Shown: positions 26,970-37,263, counted from the stretch's first letter. The stretch is 64,000 bases of DNA from Roseomonas elaeocarpi (GCF_042433915.1 NZ_JBHLUN010000006.1:248001-312000), one strand, 5' to 3'. Made by a program: numbers and translations. The notes: generated by a model not told the origin, from the letters alone.

Positions 26970-28520
26970 TCACCGGAAGTGCGTCGCTTCGGTGACCATG
27001 GGCCCGAGGTTCATGGAGCCCTTCAGCTCGTAGCCGTAGTCGAGGTCGGCACGCCGGGCGAAGACCAGGAAGGTCTCGGCCAGCGGCACGCCGCAAACAT
27101 TGGTCACCAGCTTGCGCTGCGCCTCGGCCCAGAGGCGCTTCTGCTCCGCCTCGTCGGTCGCGACGCGGGCGGCATCGATTTCCTTGTCGGCCACGTCGCA
27201 GTGCGAGAAGTTGGTCACCGCCGTCGGCGTGCCCACCGTGGAACGGCCGAGCCAGAACTGCGACAGGTAGATATCGGCCACGGGGAAGCGTGCCGCGGCG
27301 TAGTAGACCAGCGGCGACAGGTCCTGGCGGATCTGCTGGTGGAAGGTCGCGTGCTCCACCACCTGCATGTCGAGGTTGATGCCCGCCCGCTTGAGCTGCG
27401 CCTGGATCACCTGCATGCCGCCCAGCATGTCGGGCAGCTGCGTGTGGATCATCTTCACGGTCAGCCCGTTGGGGTAGCCCGCCTCGGCCAGCAGCGCCTT
27501 GGCCTTGGCGACGTCGTTGGGCAGCAGCCCGTTGTCGGCGGTGAAGCCCAGGTAGCCGCGAGGGATCAGCGACTGCCCTTCGCGCGACACGTCGGCGCCG
27601 CGCCAGCGCACCAGCTCCGGCCGGTTGATGGCGTAGGCCACCGCCTGCCGCACGCGGATGTCGTTGAAGGGCGGCTTGGTGACGTTGATGCTCAGTGTCG
27701 AGAGCTCGGTTGGCTCGAACACGTCCACCATGGTGTTCGGCAGCTGCCGCGTGCGGTTCACCCAGGCCTGGTCGGTGCGGGCATAGTTCACGTCGAGCTC
27801 GCCGCTCTGATAGGCAAGGTCGCGCGAGGCGTCGGAGGGGATGAAGCGGTAGTTGACGCGCTGCAGCTTCGGCGCGCCGCGGAAATAAGCGGTGTTGGCC
27901 ACGAAGCTCGCCTGCTGGTTCGGCGTCACGGCATCCAGCGCGAAGGGGCCGGTGCCGACCGGCTGGCGGGCGAAGTCGGCGCCGCGCGCTTCCACCGCCT
28001 TGCGGCTGACGACGAAGCCGCCGGAATAATTGGCCAGCAGGCCGAGCATCGAGGGCACCACCTCGCGCAGGGTGATGCGCACCGTGCGCGGGTCCAGCGC
28101 TTCCACGCTTTCGACGGCGCGGTAGTCGGCGGCGAAGGCGCTGCTCTTGCTGTCGGCCGCGCGACGGAGGCTGAACACCACGTCGTCGGCGGTCATCTCG
28201 CCCATGCCGGCATGGAACTGCACGCCCTGGCGGAGATGAAAGGTCCAGACCTTGCCGTCCTCGCTGTGCTCCCAGCTCTCGGCGAGGTCGGGCTCGATCG
28301 TGGCGGGGTCGATGCTGCCCGGCTTGAACCGGACGAGGCCGTTGAACATCCAGGACACCGGGATGCGGTCGGTGGTGCTGACCGCGAAATGCGGGTCGAG
28401 GCGCCCGACATCCTGCGCCGCCATACCGATGTTGAGCGTGGTGCGCGGTTCCGCTAACGCCAGCGTTGGAACACCCAGTGCGGCAGCCACCGCCACGATC
28501 CGCAAGCTTACCAGGCGCAT
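26970..28520 (-). CDS. ABC transporter substrate-binding protein, family 5 (transport operon)
   Basis: A 516-residue periplasmic solute-binding protein with a Sec signal peptide (RLVSLRIVAVAAALGVPTLA, cut near LALAEP). Landmarks are DVGRLDPHFAVSTTDR, DLAESWEHSEDGKVWTFHLRQGVQFHAG, TADDVVFSLRRA and PVGTGPFALDAV. ATG 28520 is preferred because it starts the signal peptide and is preceded by a duplicated GGGAGAAC/GGGAG purine stretch; the frame runs 21 codons further. It is encoded directly before its permeases, so it is the dedicated binding protein of this transporter. Confidence 0.93.
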   Translation of the reverse strand: MRLVSLRIVAVAAALGVPTLALAEPRTTLNIGMAAQDVGRLDPHFAVSTTDRIPVSWMFNGLVRFKPGSIDPATIEPDLAESWEHSEDGKVWTFHLRQGVQFHAGMGEMTADDVVFSLRRAADSKSSAFAADYRAVESVEALDPRTVRITLREVVPSMLGLLANYSGGFVVSRKAVEARGADFARQPVGTGPFALDAVTPNQQASFVANTAYFRGAPKLQRVNYRFIPSDASRDLAYQSGELDVNYARTDQAWVNRTRQLPNTMVDVFEPTELSTLSINVTKPPFNDIRVRQAVAYAINRPELVRWRGADVSREGQSLIPRGYLGFTADNGLLPNDVAKAKALLAEAGYPNGLTVKMIHTQLPDMLGGMQVIQAQLKRAGINLDMQVVEHATFHQQIRQDLSPLVYYAAARFPVADIYLSQFWLGRSTVGTPTAVTNFSHCDVADKEIDAARVATDEAEQKRLWAEAQRKLVTNVCGVPLAETFLVFARRADLDYGYELKGSMNLGPMVTEATHFR

Positions 28521-28558
28521 CTCCCGTTCTCCCGTTCCTGGCCCCGCCGTGCAGACGG

Positions 28559-29246
28559 TCAGAGCATGTCTTCCAACCGGCAATTCACCAGCAGTTCCGC
28601 CACCACCGCCTCGTCGGGCAACAGCAGGCAGGTTTCGATCAGCCGCGCGAGGTCGGCCGGCTGGGTCATGCGCTCGCGCGGAACGCTGGTGACGTGCCCG
28701 GTCATCTCGGTGGCCACGAAGGAGGGACAGACGGCGGTGGCGCGGATGCCGTGGTCCCAGCCCTCGCGGCGCACCTCGTGCGTCATCGCGACCAGCGCGA
28801 ACTTGCTCATGGCGTAGCCGAGATTGCGGTTGCGCACCCGCTTGCCTGACATCGAGGCGAGGTTGACCACGCGCCCGTGCCCGGCGGCCACGAGATGCGG
28901 CCAGGCCAGCTGGATCAGCCGCCGCGGTCCCTTGACGTTGACGCGCCAGAGCTGGTCGAGCGCCTCGTCATCCTCGTCGTGCAGCGTGGCCATGGTGTTG
29001 ACGCCGGCGGCGTTCACCAGCGCGTCGATCCGCCCGTGCCGCTCCGCCGCGGCCGCCACCCAGCGGCGGGCGCTGTCGGCGTCCTCGGCATCGTAGCGGT
29101 GCGCCTCCAACCCGGGCCGCGCTTCCAGCGTTTCCGGCCGCCGCACCCCGGCGGACACCGTGAAGCCGGAGTTGAGCAGCTGCTCCACCACCGCCCGGCC
29201 GATCCCGCGCGAGGCGCCCGTCACCAGCGCGACGCGTCCACGTGCC

Positions 29247-29254
<8 letters not shown>
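28559..29254 (-). CDS. short-chain dehydrogenase/reductase
   Basis: A 231-residue NAD(P)-dependent SDR: cofactor motif TGASRGIGRAVV near residues 13-24, NAAGVNTMA, catalytic Ser in NLASMSGKR and YAMSK (Y-x3-K). ATG 29254 is preferred to 29269 because GGGAG lies eight bases before it; it overlaps the end of the upstream ATPase gene by eight bases. Its location inside a transporter operon suggests it acts on the imported compound, perhaps reducing a carbonyl, but the substrate is unknown. Confidence 0.9.
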
Positions 29255-30290
<1,036 letters not shown>

Positions 30291-30577
30291 CTTCGCGTAA
30301 ATCTTCCGTGGCACGCTGCGGGGGGAAACCGTTTCGTGCAAGACATGTCAGCCGCCTGCGCGCGGATTCCCGCCGTCACCAGTCCCGATCCGCCCGGCGC
30401 GCCGCCAATGGCTGCCACCCGCCTGGGCAAAGCCGGTCGATTGTGCGCTGCGGAACATTGGTCGACACTCTTGCGTTTCTTCAGGAAGAACCAAGAGTTG
30501 CACTGTACCGTCGGTGCCGGCGGGACTGGGCCCGTGCAAGAAGCGTCTGCCAGTGGGCCGGGGAGCAACCGAGTTTT

Positions 30578-32776
30578 ATGAAATGGCCCAGGATGTTCCG
30601 CCGCCGGTCGGCCCGGTCCGACCGCCTGCTCGACCTGGCGATCGAGGCGGTGTCCTGCAACTACGCCATCTTCAACCGCGACCGGGTGCTGGTGGACCAC
30701 AGCCGCTCCTACGAGGCGCTGCACGAGCGGGCCTTCGCCACCCTGCCGCAGCCGCTGCGCTACGACGACCTGATGCGACTCGCCATCCGGGCCAACATGC
30801 CCGAGGCCGACGAGGAGGCCGAGCTGCGCCGGCGAGTCACGGCGCACGAGGCCGGCGACCCGCACACCTTTGACCGCCTTTACGACAACGGCCGCTGGAT
30901 GCGCGTCAGCAAGCGCCTGCTGCCGGGCGGCTACGTCGCGGGCTTCGCGCTCGACATCACCGAGCTCAAGGCGCGCGAGATCGCCACCGCCGCCAGCGAG
31001 GCCCGCTACCGCGGGCTGGTGGAAACCGCCTCGGTGGCGATCTGGCAGCTGGACGAGGACGGGCGCACCCTGTTCGCCAATGCGCGCCTCGCGGCCCTGT
31101 TCGAGGGCGGCGTGCCGGCCAGCTTCGAGGCGGCCCGCCTGCGGCGGCAATGCCGGGCCGAGGGCCCGGGCGACGGACCCTTCGGCTTCCCCCTGGGCCA
31201 TGAGGAGGAGGCGGTGATCCTGCGTGCGGGCACGGAGGTGACGGTGCTGGTTGCCTCCTCCCCCTGGGAGCCGCTGCTGGACCAGCCGGTGCCCGGTGAC
31301 AGCCGGCGGCTGTCCCGGCGTGCCGCGGTGCTGACGCTGATCGACATCTCGGCGCTCAAGTCGGCGCAGGCGCGGGCGGAGCACCTGGCCTGGCACGACG
31401 TCCTCACCGGCCTGCACAACCGCGCCGCCTTCGAGCACGCGCTCGGGGGATTGGCCCGCCGGCTCGGCGAGGGCGCGGCGGTGGAGCGCGGGAATGAAAC
31501 GTCGGGAAACGTCGGGGACAGCACCGTGCTGCTGCTGCTCGACCTCGACCACTTCAAGGAAACCAACGACCGCTTCGGCCACCGCGCCGGCGACGGGCTG
31601 CTGCGCGCCGCGGCGGGGCGCATGGGCGTCGTGCCGGACAGCCACGCCTTCCGGATCGGCGGCGACGAGTTCGCGGTGCTGGTGCGGGCGCCGGCCGAGG
31701 CCGCCCCGGCGCTGGCGGCGCGGCTGTCGAGGGCCTTCGCCGCCCCGGTGCAGGAGAACGGCGCCGAGCTGCCGCTCTCGGCCAGCATCGGCTATGCCTG
31801 CGCGCCGCGCGACGGGGCGACGCCGGAGCAACTGCTGCACGCGGCCGACCTCGCGCTCTACAGCGTCAAGCGGGGTGGGCGCGGCGGCGTGGCGGGCTAC
31901 GCGCCGGAGATGCTGGCGGCCGCCCAGCAGCGCCACCGGCTGCGTGCCGCGCTGCCCGGCGCCCTGGCCGGCGACGGCCTCGCGCTCGCCTGGCAGCCGC
32001 AGTTCGCGCTGAACGGCGGGGCGCTGCGGGGCGTGGAAGCGCTGCTGCGCTGGCCGGCCTCGCCGCTCGGCCGCGAAGCGCGCCCCGACGAGTTCCTGCC
32101 CGAGGCCAAGGCTGCGGCGCTGCTGCCCGCCATCGACCTTTGGGTCCTCGACACGGCGCTGGCGCAGGTGGCGGCCTGGCACGGGGAAGGGCGCTGGCAG
32201 GACGAGGTGTTCCTGGGCGGGTTGACGGTGGCGATCAACATTTCCGCCGCCACGCTGCGCGACCTCGGCTTTCCGGCCACCGTGGAGGCGGCGCTGCGGC
32301 GGCACGGTGTCCCGCCGCCCTGCCTCGAGATCGAGATCCCCGAGGAAGTGGCCGCGGCCGAGCTGGACGCCATGGTGCCGGTCCTGGAACGCCTCCAGGC
32401 CCTGGGCGTGCGGCTGGCACTGGACGATTTCGGCGGCGGCATGTCCTCGCTGGTGCACCTCGTGCGCCTGCCGGTGGACCGGCTGAAGCTGGACCGCTCC
32501 ATCGCGGCCGGGCTGCCGCAGGGGCAGCGGGAACTGGCGATCCTGCGCGCCGTGGTGGCGCTGGCGCAGAGCCTCGGCATCCCCGTGCTGGCGGAAGGGC
32601 TGGAAAACGAGGTGCAGGCCCGGCTGCTGGCGCGCGAAGGCTGCGACGAGGGGCAGGGCTTCCTTCTGGGCCGCCCGCTCGCGGCGGCCGCCTTCCGGCA
32701 GGAGGTGCTGCGCCCCGCCATGGCCACGGCCTTCGCCCGCGAGCAGGCGCTGCCGGGCACGCTGCCCACGCGGTAG
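30578..32776 (+). CDS. GGDEF-EAL cyclic-di-GMP signalling protein with PAS-type sensors
   Basis: A 732-residue cytoplasmic protein predicted to make and/or degrade cyclic di-GMP. Two PAS-like segments come first (about residues 10-130 and 143-260; SEARYRGLVETASVAIWQLDEDG marks the second). The GGDEF domain has an intact RIGGDEFAVL signature near 361 but no RxxD inhibitory site before it. The EAL domain starts EALLRW (about 487), with NISAATL, EIEIPEE, LDDFGGGMSSL, KLDRSI, AEGLENE and GCDEGQGFLLGRP, so all usual metal and catalytic positions appear present. The start is uncertain; ATG 30578 has GGGGAG 12 bases upstream and the frame extends to 30263. Divergent from the transporter operon. Confidence 0.9.
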   Translation: MKWPRMFRRRSARSDRLLDLAIEAVSCNYAIFNRDRVLVDHSRSYEALHERAFATLPQPLRYDDLMRLAIRANMPEADEEAELRRRVTAHEAGDPHTFDRLYDNGRWMRVSKRLLPGGYVAGFALDITELKAREIATAASEARYRGLVETASVAIWQLDEDGRTLFANARLAALFEGGVPASFEAARLRRQCRAEGPGDGPFGFPLGHEEEAVILRAGTEVTVLVASSPWEPLLDQPVPGDSRRLSRRAAVLTLIDISALKSAQARAEHLAWHDVLTGLHNRAAFEHALGGLARRLGEGAAVERGNETSGNVGDSTVLLLLDLDHFKETNDRFGHRAGDGLLRAAAGRMGVVPDSHAFRIGGDEFAVLVRAPAEAAPALAARLSRAFAAPVQENGAELPLSASIGYACAPRDGATPEQLLHAADLALYSVKRGGRGGVAGYAPEMLAAAQQRHRLRAALPGALAGDGLALAWQPQFALNGGALRGVEALLRWPASPLGREARPDEFLPEAKAAALLPAIDLWVLDTALAQVAAWHGEGRWQDEVFLGGLTVAINISAATLRDLGFPATVEAALRRHGVPPPCLEIEIPEEVAAAELDAMVPVLERLQALGVRLALDDFGGGMSSLVHLVRLPVDRLKLDRSIAAGLPQGQRELAILRAVVALAQSLGIPVLAEGLENEVQARLLAREGCDEGQGFLLGRPLAAAAFRQEVLRPAMATAFAREQALPGTLPTR

Positions 32777-33212
32777 CGGGACGCGCGGCCCCAGCGCCTT
32801 ACTTCCTTACTATCTTACCATCTTACTTCTTTACCGGCGTCCTTGCCGGACAGGCGTGACGCGGGGGGGAAGCCGGGGACGGGTCAGGCGTTGATGGCGG
32901 TAACTTAGCCTGGCTTGTGAGGAAAACATACCTACATCTTGGCCCTGCCTCGCCTTTGGGCCACGCCTGCTTCCCTGCGGGAACTCCGCCGCCTCGCCAA
33001 ACTGCGGTGGGGCGGACCCGGCCCGCCTCTGCCAACCGGACGATGCATGGGAACCACGCCTGAGCGGGCTACCACGCAACCGGGACGGTTCCGACGCGAT
33101 GCGTTTCCTGGACGGCAGCGCCGCGTTTCGCGAGGCGACGCCGTAAAGAAACCTTGCCATGCTGCGCGGCGGTAACGCACGCGCCGAGTCGCGTCGGAGG
33201 ATGGGCCCGATC
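32777..33212. other. intergenic region before the L,D-transpeptidase
   Basis: About 430 bases without a supported gene. It begins with an octamer repeat (32798-32835) and otherwise holds GC-rich sequence with a mildly AT-richer stretch near 32900-32940 that could contain the promoter of the transpeptidase gene. No clear -35/-10 pair was identified. Confidence 0.5.
32798..32835. repeat. CTTACNNY octamer tandem repeat
   Basis: Four consecutive 8-base units CTTACTTC, CTTACTAT, CTTACCAT, CTTACTTC, then a partial TTTACC, start 21 bases after the GGDEF-EAL stop codon. On the other strand this is GTAAR every eight bases. The low GC stands out from the surroundings. Confidence 0.8.
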
Positions 33213-34211
33213 ATGTCCGGACAACGTCTCACCCTCCCGGTGCTGCTCCTCGGGGCAACAACGCTGGCGGCGATGGTGCCCGCCGGATCGGCCTCGGCGC
33301 AAAGCGACACCGCCCCGCCGCAGCTGCGGCCGGTGGGCGCCGCGATCGCGCCGCTCCCGCCGCCGGTGCGCGTGCCCGCGCCGCCGGCGACCGGCGCGAT
33401 GCCCAACGTCGCCACGCGCGGCACCGCGGCCGACGTTGCCGCGCTGGCCGCGCAGATGCGCCGGGACCTGGGCGGCGTGCTGGTGGCCGACGATGCCCGC
33501 GCGCGGCACCGCGCCGTGGCACTGGCGAGCCGGATGCTGGCTGCCAGCAACACCGAAATCACGGTGCCGCAGGTGGTGCTGGTGGTGGACCGGGCCGAGG
33601 CGGTGCAGCGCCTCTGGGTCGCCGTGGCCTACCCGGATGCCAAGGTCTGGGACGTGGTGGGGGCGGTAAAGGTCAGCACCGGCAAGCCCGGCCGGGCGGA
33701 GCATTTTCGCACGCCGCTGGGCGTCTTCACCAACGGCACCGACGTGCTGGGCTACCGTGCCCAGGGTACCTTCAACGAGAATCACATCCGCGGCATCGGC
33801 ATCAAGGGCATGCGTGTCTGGGACTTCGGCTGGCAGACCACCGAGGACTGGCGCAAGAGCGGCGCCGTGACCGCGGTGCGGATGCAGATGCACGCCACCG
33901 ACCCGGATGCGCTGGAGCCGCGGCTCGGCCGCTGGGATTCCGCCGGCTGCATCCGCATCCCCACGCGCTTCAACAGCTTCGTGGACCGCATGGGCCTGAT
34001 CGACGCCCAGCAGCGCGCGGCCGCGGCCGACAGCCGGGCGCTGGCGGCGCTGCTGCCCAAGGATGCGACGCCCACGCCGCTGGCGGGTGACAAGCTGGTG
34101 GTGGTGGACAGTTCCGCCCCCGACGCGCCGGTGTCCGACCCGGCGCGGGCGCTGGAAATCCAGCAGAGCTACGACGCCTTCCTGCGCAAGCGCCTCGAAA
34201 CGGCGCCCTGA
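33213..34211 (+). CDS. L,D-transpeptidase family protein (YkuD domain)
   Basis: A 332-residue exported enzyme that forms or edits peptidoglycan cross-links or attaches proteins to the wall. The N terminus is a signal peptide (LTLPVLLLGATTLAAMV, cut near ASAQ), then a Pro/Ala-rich linker. The YkuD domain runs from about 115 to 260, with HFRTPLGVF, and the catalytic signature His227-N18-Cys246 (MHATD ... SAGCIRIP). The start is uncertain: ATG 33213 and ATG 33201 are both near GGAGG (33196-33200). It stands alone before the Tad pilus locus and could help pilus passage through the wall. Confidence 0.9.
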   Translation: MSGQRLTLPVLLLGATTLAAMVPAGSASAQSDTAPPQLRPVGAAIAPLPPPVRVPAPPATGAMPNVATRGTAADVAALAAQMRRDLGGVLVADDARARHRAVALASRMLAASNTEITVPQVVLVVDRAEAVQRLWVAVAYPDAKVWDVVGAVKVSTGKPGRAEHFRTPLGVFTNGTDVLGYRAQGTFNENHIRGIGIKGMRVWDFGWQTTEDWRKSGAVTAVRMQMHATDPDALEPRLGRWDSAGCIRIPTRFNSFVDRMGLIDAQQRAAAADSRALAALLPKDATPTPLAGDKLVVVDSSAPDAPVSDPARALEIQQSYDAFLRKRLETAP

Positions 34212-34220
34212 GCCCAGCCG

Positions 34221-34237
34221 TCCCGCGCGCGGCGGGA
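34221..34237 (+). terminator. hairpin after the L,D-transpeptidase gene
   Basis: TCCCGC (34221-34226) pairs with GCGGGA (34232-34237) with a 5-base loop, 10 bases after the stop codon. It is a short GC stem without a T tract. Confidence 0.35.
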
Positions 34238-34403
34238 GCGGCGCCCGGTGGGTGTTTCCCGGCGCGGGAGCGGTCGGCGGTGCTTCCTTGATGCGCGGCG
34301 TTGCGCGGGACCGGCGGGAAACGACGCCGCGCTAACGCTTCGGTAAGCCCCCGCGTCGCAGGCTGCGTGGCCGAATCCTTCCGCAGGAGCCCAGCGCGCG
34401 CCG

Positions 34404-35798
34404 ATGACCCAGCTTCCGGCCGAACCGGAGCCGCCGCAGCCCGTCCGCCGGGTGGCGGGCGCGGCGCTGGGCCTGCTGCGGCGCTGGCAGGATCTGGCCC
34501 GGAGGCGAGCGCGTTGGGCAGGTGACCGCCGCGGCTCCGTGGCGCTGGCCTTCGCGGCCTCGGCGGTGGTGCTGTGCGGCTTCGCGGCGCTCTCGGCCGA
34601 GGGCGGGATGCTCTACCTCGTGCAGCGGCGGGCGCAGAGCACCGCCGACGCCGCGGCGCTGGCCGCGGTCACGGCGCTGAACGTGCGCGGCCGCACGGTG
34701 GCCTTCAGTGCCGGACGCGAGGTCGCGGGGCTGAACGGCTTCGCCGCCGACGCGCGCACCACCCTGGCCGTCAACAGCCCGCCCGCCACCGGCGCGCAGA
34801 GCGGCAACAGCCAGGCCTTCGAGGTGGTGCTGACCCGCAAGACGGAAACCGCGCTCGCCGGCGCGGTGCTGGGCCTGCGCGAGGTCACGGTGCGCGCGCG
34901 CGCGGTGGCGACGTTGCAAAGTAGCGCGCCCGCCTGCCTCGTGGCGCTGAGCGGCGCGCTGACGATCAGCAACAGCAGCAGCTTCAATTCCTCCGGCTGC
35001 GCCATCGGCTCCAACGCCGCGATCGCGGGGGCGGTGACGCTGGCGCAGTCCAACAGCAGCATCGTCACGCGCATGGTCAGCACGGTGGGCACCTGCTCCG
35101 GCTGCGACAACACGCGCTACACGCTGACCGAGGGATATCGCGCCAACGCGGCGCCGATCACCAATCCTTACGCCGGGCTGGATGCGAAGCTGAAGCCGAG
35201 CTTCAGCGGAACGGCGCAGTGCCAGAACAACAAGGCGACGAGCATCAGCACCTCGCCGGTACCGATCGAGACCAGCGGCAAGGCCTATTGCGGGAACCTG
35301 AGCATCGGCAATGCCAGTTCCATCCCGTTTCCGTCCGGCACCTATGTTTTCTACAACGCGTCGCTGACGATCGGCAGCCTCAGCAGCGTCAGCTGCAGCG
35401 GCTGCACCTTCCTGTTCCTCGGCGACAATGCGGGTTCGCTGAGCATCAGCAACACCTCCTCCGTCACCATGACCGCGCCGGCGCTCAACAAGTACGACAG
35501 TGACTACAACGGAATGCTGTTCTACCGCGCCGCGACGGCAAGCGCCGCCGGCAGTTCCTCCAGCCCGACGCTGAACCTGCAGAGCGTGTCGTCCTTCAAC
35601 CTGTCGGGCGGGATCTACTTCCCCAACGCCTACGTGCGCGTGGGCAATGTCAGCTCGGCCTCGCCCAGCTCCTGCCTGCCGCTGGTGGGCGGCACGCTGG
35701 AGATCGGGCAGCTGTCGGGCTTCCGCTTCGACGTGTCGGGATGCAGCACCTTTAACACCGGCACCGGGCAGGTGGTGGTGGCGAGGCTGGTGGAATGA
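34404..35798 (+). CDS. tadG: TadG-like pilus assembly protein
   Basis: A 464-residue membrane-anchored protein heading the Tad locus. The N-terminal region GDRRGSVALAFAASAVVLCGFAALS contains the single TadE/G-type helix, followed by AQSTADAAALAAV, the hallmark of TadG-like proteins. From about residue 175 the protein is Ser/Asn/Thr-rich with recurrent ISNSSS, IGNASS and SLSSV segments and two CSGC motifs, suggesting a beta-solenoid-like extracytoplasmic domain. AGGAG at 34385-34389 is distant; no better start is evident. It overlaps the next tadE gene by four bases. Confidence 0.85.
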   Translation: MTQLPAEPEPPQPVRRVAGAALGLLRRWQDLARRRARWAGDRRGSVALAFAASAVVLCGFAALSAEGGMLYLVQRRAQSTADAAALAAVTALNVRGRTVAFSAGREVAGLNGFAADARTTLAVNSPPATGAQSGNSQAFEVVLTRKTETALAGAVLGLREVTVRARAVATLQSSAPACLVALSGALTISNSSSFNSSGCAIGSNAAIAGAVTLAQSNSSIVTRMVSTVGTCSGCDNTRYTLTEGYRANAAPITNPYAGLDAKLKPSFSGTAQCQNNKATSISTSPVPIETSGKAYCGNLSIGNASSIPFPSGTYVFYNASLTIGSLSSVSCSGCTFLFLGDNAGSLSISNTSSVTMTAPALNKYDSDYNGMLFYRAATASAAGSSSSPTLNLQSVSSFNLSGGIYFPNAYVRVGNVSSASPSSCLPLVGGTLEIGQLSGFRFDVSGCSTFNTGTGQVVVARLVE

Positions 35799-36280
35799 GC
35801 GCGCGCCGGTGCGACGTCGGCCGGTGCGGGACGATGCCGTGGCGCCGTCGGATCGGCCGGCGCGGGATCGCGGCGGTGGAGTTCGCGCTGGTGGCGCCGG
35901 TGATGATCCTGCTGCTGCTGGGCGGCTTCGACCTGGCCAATGCCTTCGCGCAGTCGATGCGGCTGCAATCGGCGGCGCAGGCAGGCGCGCAGTACGCCGC
36001 CGCCTATCCCACGGCCGACAGCGACATCGTGGCGGCGGTGCGCGCCAACCTCGCGGGGTGGAGCAACGTCACGGTGAACAACCCGGTGCGCAGCTGCGTC
36101 TGTGACAACGGCGGCACCGTGAACTGTTCCGGTGGCAGCTGCGCGAGCGGCACGGCCCTGCCGGTGCTCTACCTGACGATCACGGCGACGCGGCCCTTCA
36201 CCGCCAGCTCGCCGCTGACGGCGCGGCTCTTCCCATCCCTGACGCAGGTGAGCGGCCGTGTTCAGATGCGCCTGCGCTGA
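35795..36280 (+). CDS. tadE: TadE-family pseudopilin (first copy)
   Basis: A 161-residue minor pseudopilin. The positively charged N terminus leads to RRGIAAVEFALVAPVMILLLLGGFDL, the TadE helix with the conserved Glu (AVEFALV) following the prepilin-type cleavage Gly. The remainder is an extracytoplasmic domain with four Cys (SCVCDNGG, CSGGSC) that may pair. It starts in the tadG stop codon (ATGA at 35795-35798), showing translational coupling. Confidence 0.88.
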   Translation: MSARRCDVGRCGTMPWRRRIGRRGIAAVEFALVAPVMILLLLGGFDLANAFAQSMRLQSAAQAGAQYAAAYPTADSDIVAAVRANLAGWSNVTVNNPVRSCVCDNGGTVNCSGGSCASGTALPVLYLTITATRPFTASSPLTARLFPSLTQVSGRVQMRLR

Positions 36281-36782
36281 ACCTCGCCATAGGACCGGAG
36301 GCCGCGTCGTCGGTCTGCGGATCGGCTTGTGCTTCGGCTGCCGGCAGGTGTTGTGCCGCTGCGCACCGGGCGGAGGCAGGAGGGCGGGTCGCTGGCGGGA
36401 CCGGCGTGGCGCGACCTCGGTGGAGTTCGCGCTGATCGGGCTGCCGTTCCTGATGCTGCTGCTGGGCGGCATGGAGTTCGCGCGCTACGCCTACACGGTC
36501 CAGGCCGTGCGCAGCTACGCCGCGCAGGCGGCGCGCGCGGCGCTGGTCTACGTCGGCAACGACACGGCGAACCGCTGCGTCGGCACGCTGCCGCTGTCGC
36601 TCACGCCCTCGCCGGGACTCGACGAGGCGCGGCTCACGCCCGCCAAGGCCGGCTGCGTGCGCGACAGCAAGACCGGCGTGCTGACGATCACCGTGAGCAC
36701 GAGCTACCGCTTCAGCATGGTGACGGGCCTGCTCGGCGCGGGCGACCGCACCGTCAGCGAGACCCAGTCGCGCGCCTTGTAA
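36258..36782 (+). CDS. TadE-family pseudopilin (second copy)
   Basis: A TadE-like minor pseudopilin of up to 174 residues. The helix DRRGATSVEFALIGLPFLMLLLGGMEFARY carries the conserved Glu after the cleavage Gly; the C-terminal part is periplasmic with Cys in NRCVG and AGCVRD. The start is uncertain: the GTG at 36258 overlaps the previous gene by 23 bases, and internal TTG/GTG codons before the helix are possible. The Cys-rich first 40 residues look untypical, so a later start is likely. Confidence 0.8.
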   Translation: MFRCACAEPRHRTGGRVVGLRIGLCFGCRQVLCRCAPGGGRRAGRWRDRRGATSVEFALIGLPFLMLLLGGMEFARYAYTVQAVRSYAAQAARAALVYVGNDTANRCVGTLPLSLTPSPGLDEARLTPAKAGCVRDSKTGVLTITVSTSYRFSMVTGLLGAGDRTVSETQSRAL

Positions 36783-36975
36783 CAGTGCGGGCGCACGGCT
36801 TCGTGGGGCGCGGCGGTTACGCCTTGTTAAGGAGTGCCCCGTATTTTCGGCTTCGCGTGGAAGCACAGGCGACCGCGCATCGGAAGAACGAATGTTTCGC
36901 ACCTCTGACCACCCGTGCCCGCGACGCGACCCTGCGAGGCGGGAGGCGGGTGCGCGGGTCAAACAAGGAGAACGG
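36783..36975. other. flp leader region
   Basis: A 193-base gap before the major pilin gene, the longest in the first half of the Tad locus. It likely contains a separate promoter for strong flp expression, since pilin is needed in excess. No confident -35/-10 pair was found; a purine-rich AAGGAG at 36965-36970 is the pilin ribosome-binding site. Confidence 0.4.
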
Positions 36976-37170
36976 ATGATGCTGCGTATTCGTGAGATGA
37001 TGGTAGCCACCAAGGCTTCGCTCCAGTCGCTGGCCGGTGACCGCAAGGGCGTGACGGCGATGGAGTACGGCGTGATCGCCGCTGCGACGGTTGTGGCGAT
37101 CTCGGCCGGTGCCGCGGCGATCGGCCCGAAGCTGACGACGATCTTCAGCAGCCTCAGCGGCGCCCTCTGA
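36976..37170 (+). CDS. flp: Flp-type class IVb major pilin
   Basis: A 64-residue prepilin, the structural subunit of the Tad/Flp adhesive pilus. The leader ends DRKG and is cut before VTAMEYG, giving the conserved Glu5-Tyr6 of Flp pilins; the hydrophobic helix GVIAAATVVAISAGAAAIG follows and the mature protein is about 40 residues. ATG 36976 lies five bases after AAGGAG; ATG 36979 is an equal alternative. The prepilin peptidase gene follows. Confidence 0.95.
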   Translation: MMLRIREMMVATKASLQSLAGDRKGVTAMEYGVIAAATVVAISAGAAAIGPKLTTIFSSLSGAL

Positions 37171-37263
37171 GTTCCACGCCGCGCCGCGGCGGCCGGAAAA
37201 GGACCGCCGCGGCGCGGGAAGATCGTCGCAACTGCCTTCGCCAAAACGCCGGGGCTTTTCACG

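Noticed and set aside
32798..32835. CRISPR array
   Set aside because: Units are 8 bases without spacers of constant length; no cas genes are present. It is a simple octamer repeat.
36783..36975. defined promoter for flp
   Set aside because: TTGTTA and TATTTT occur but only 12 bases apart, too close for a sigma70 promoter, so no promoter is claimed.
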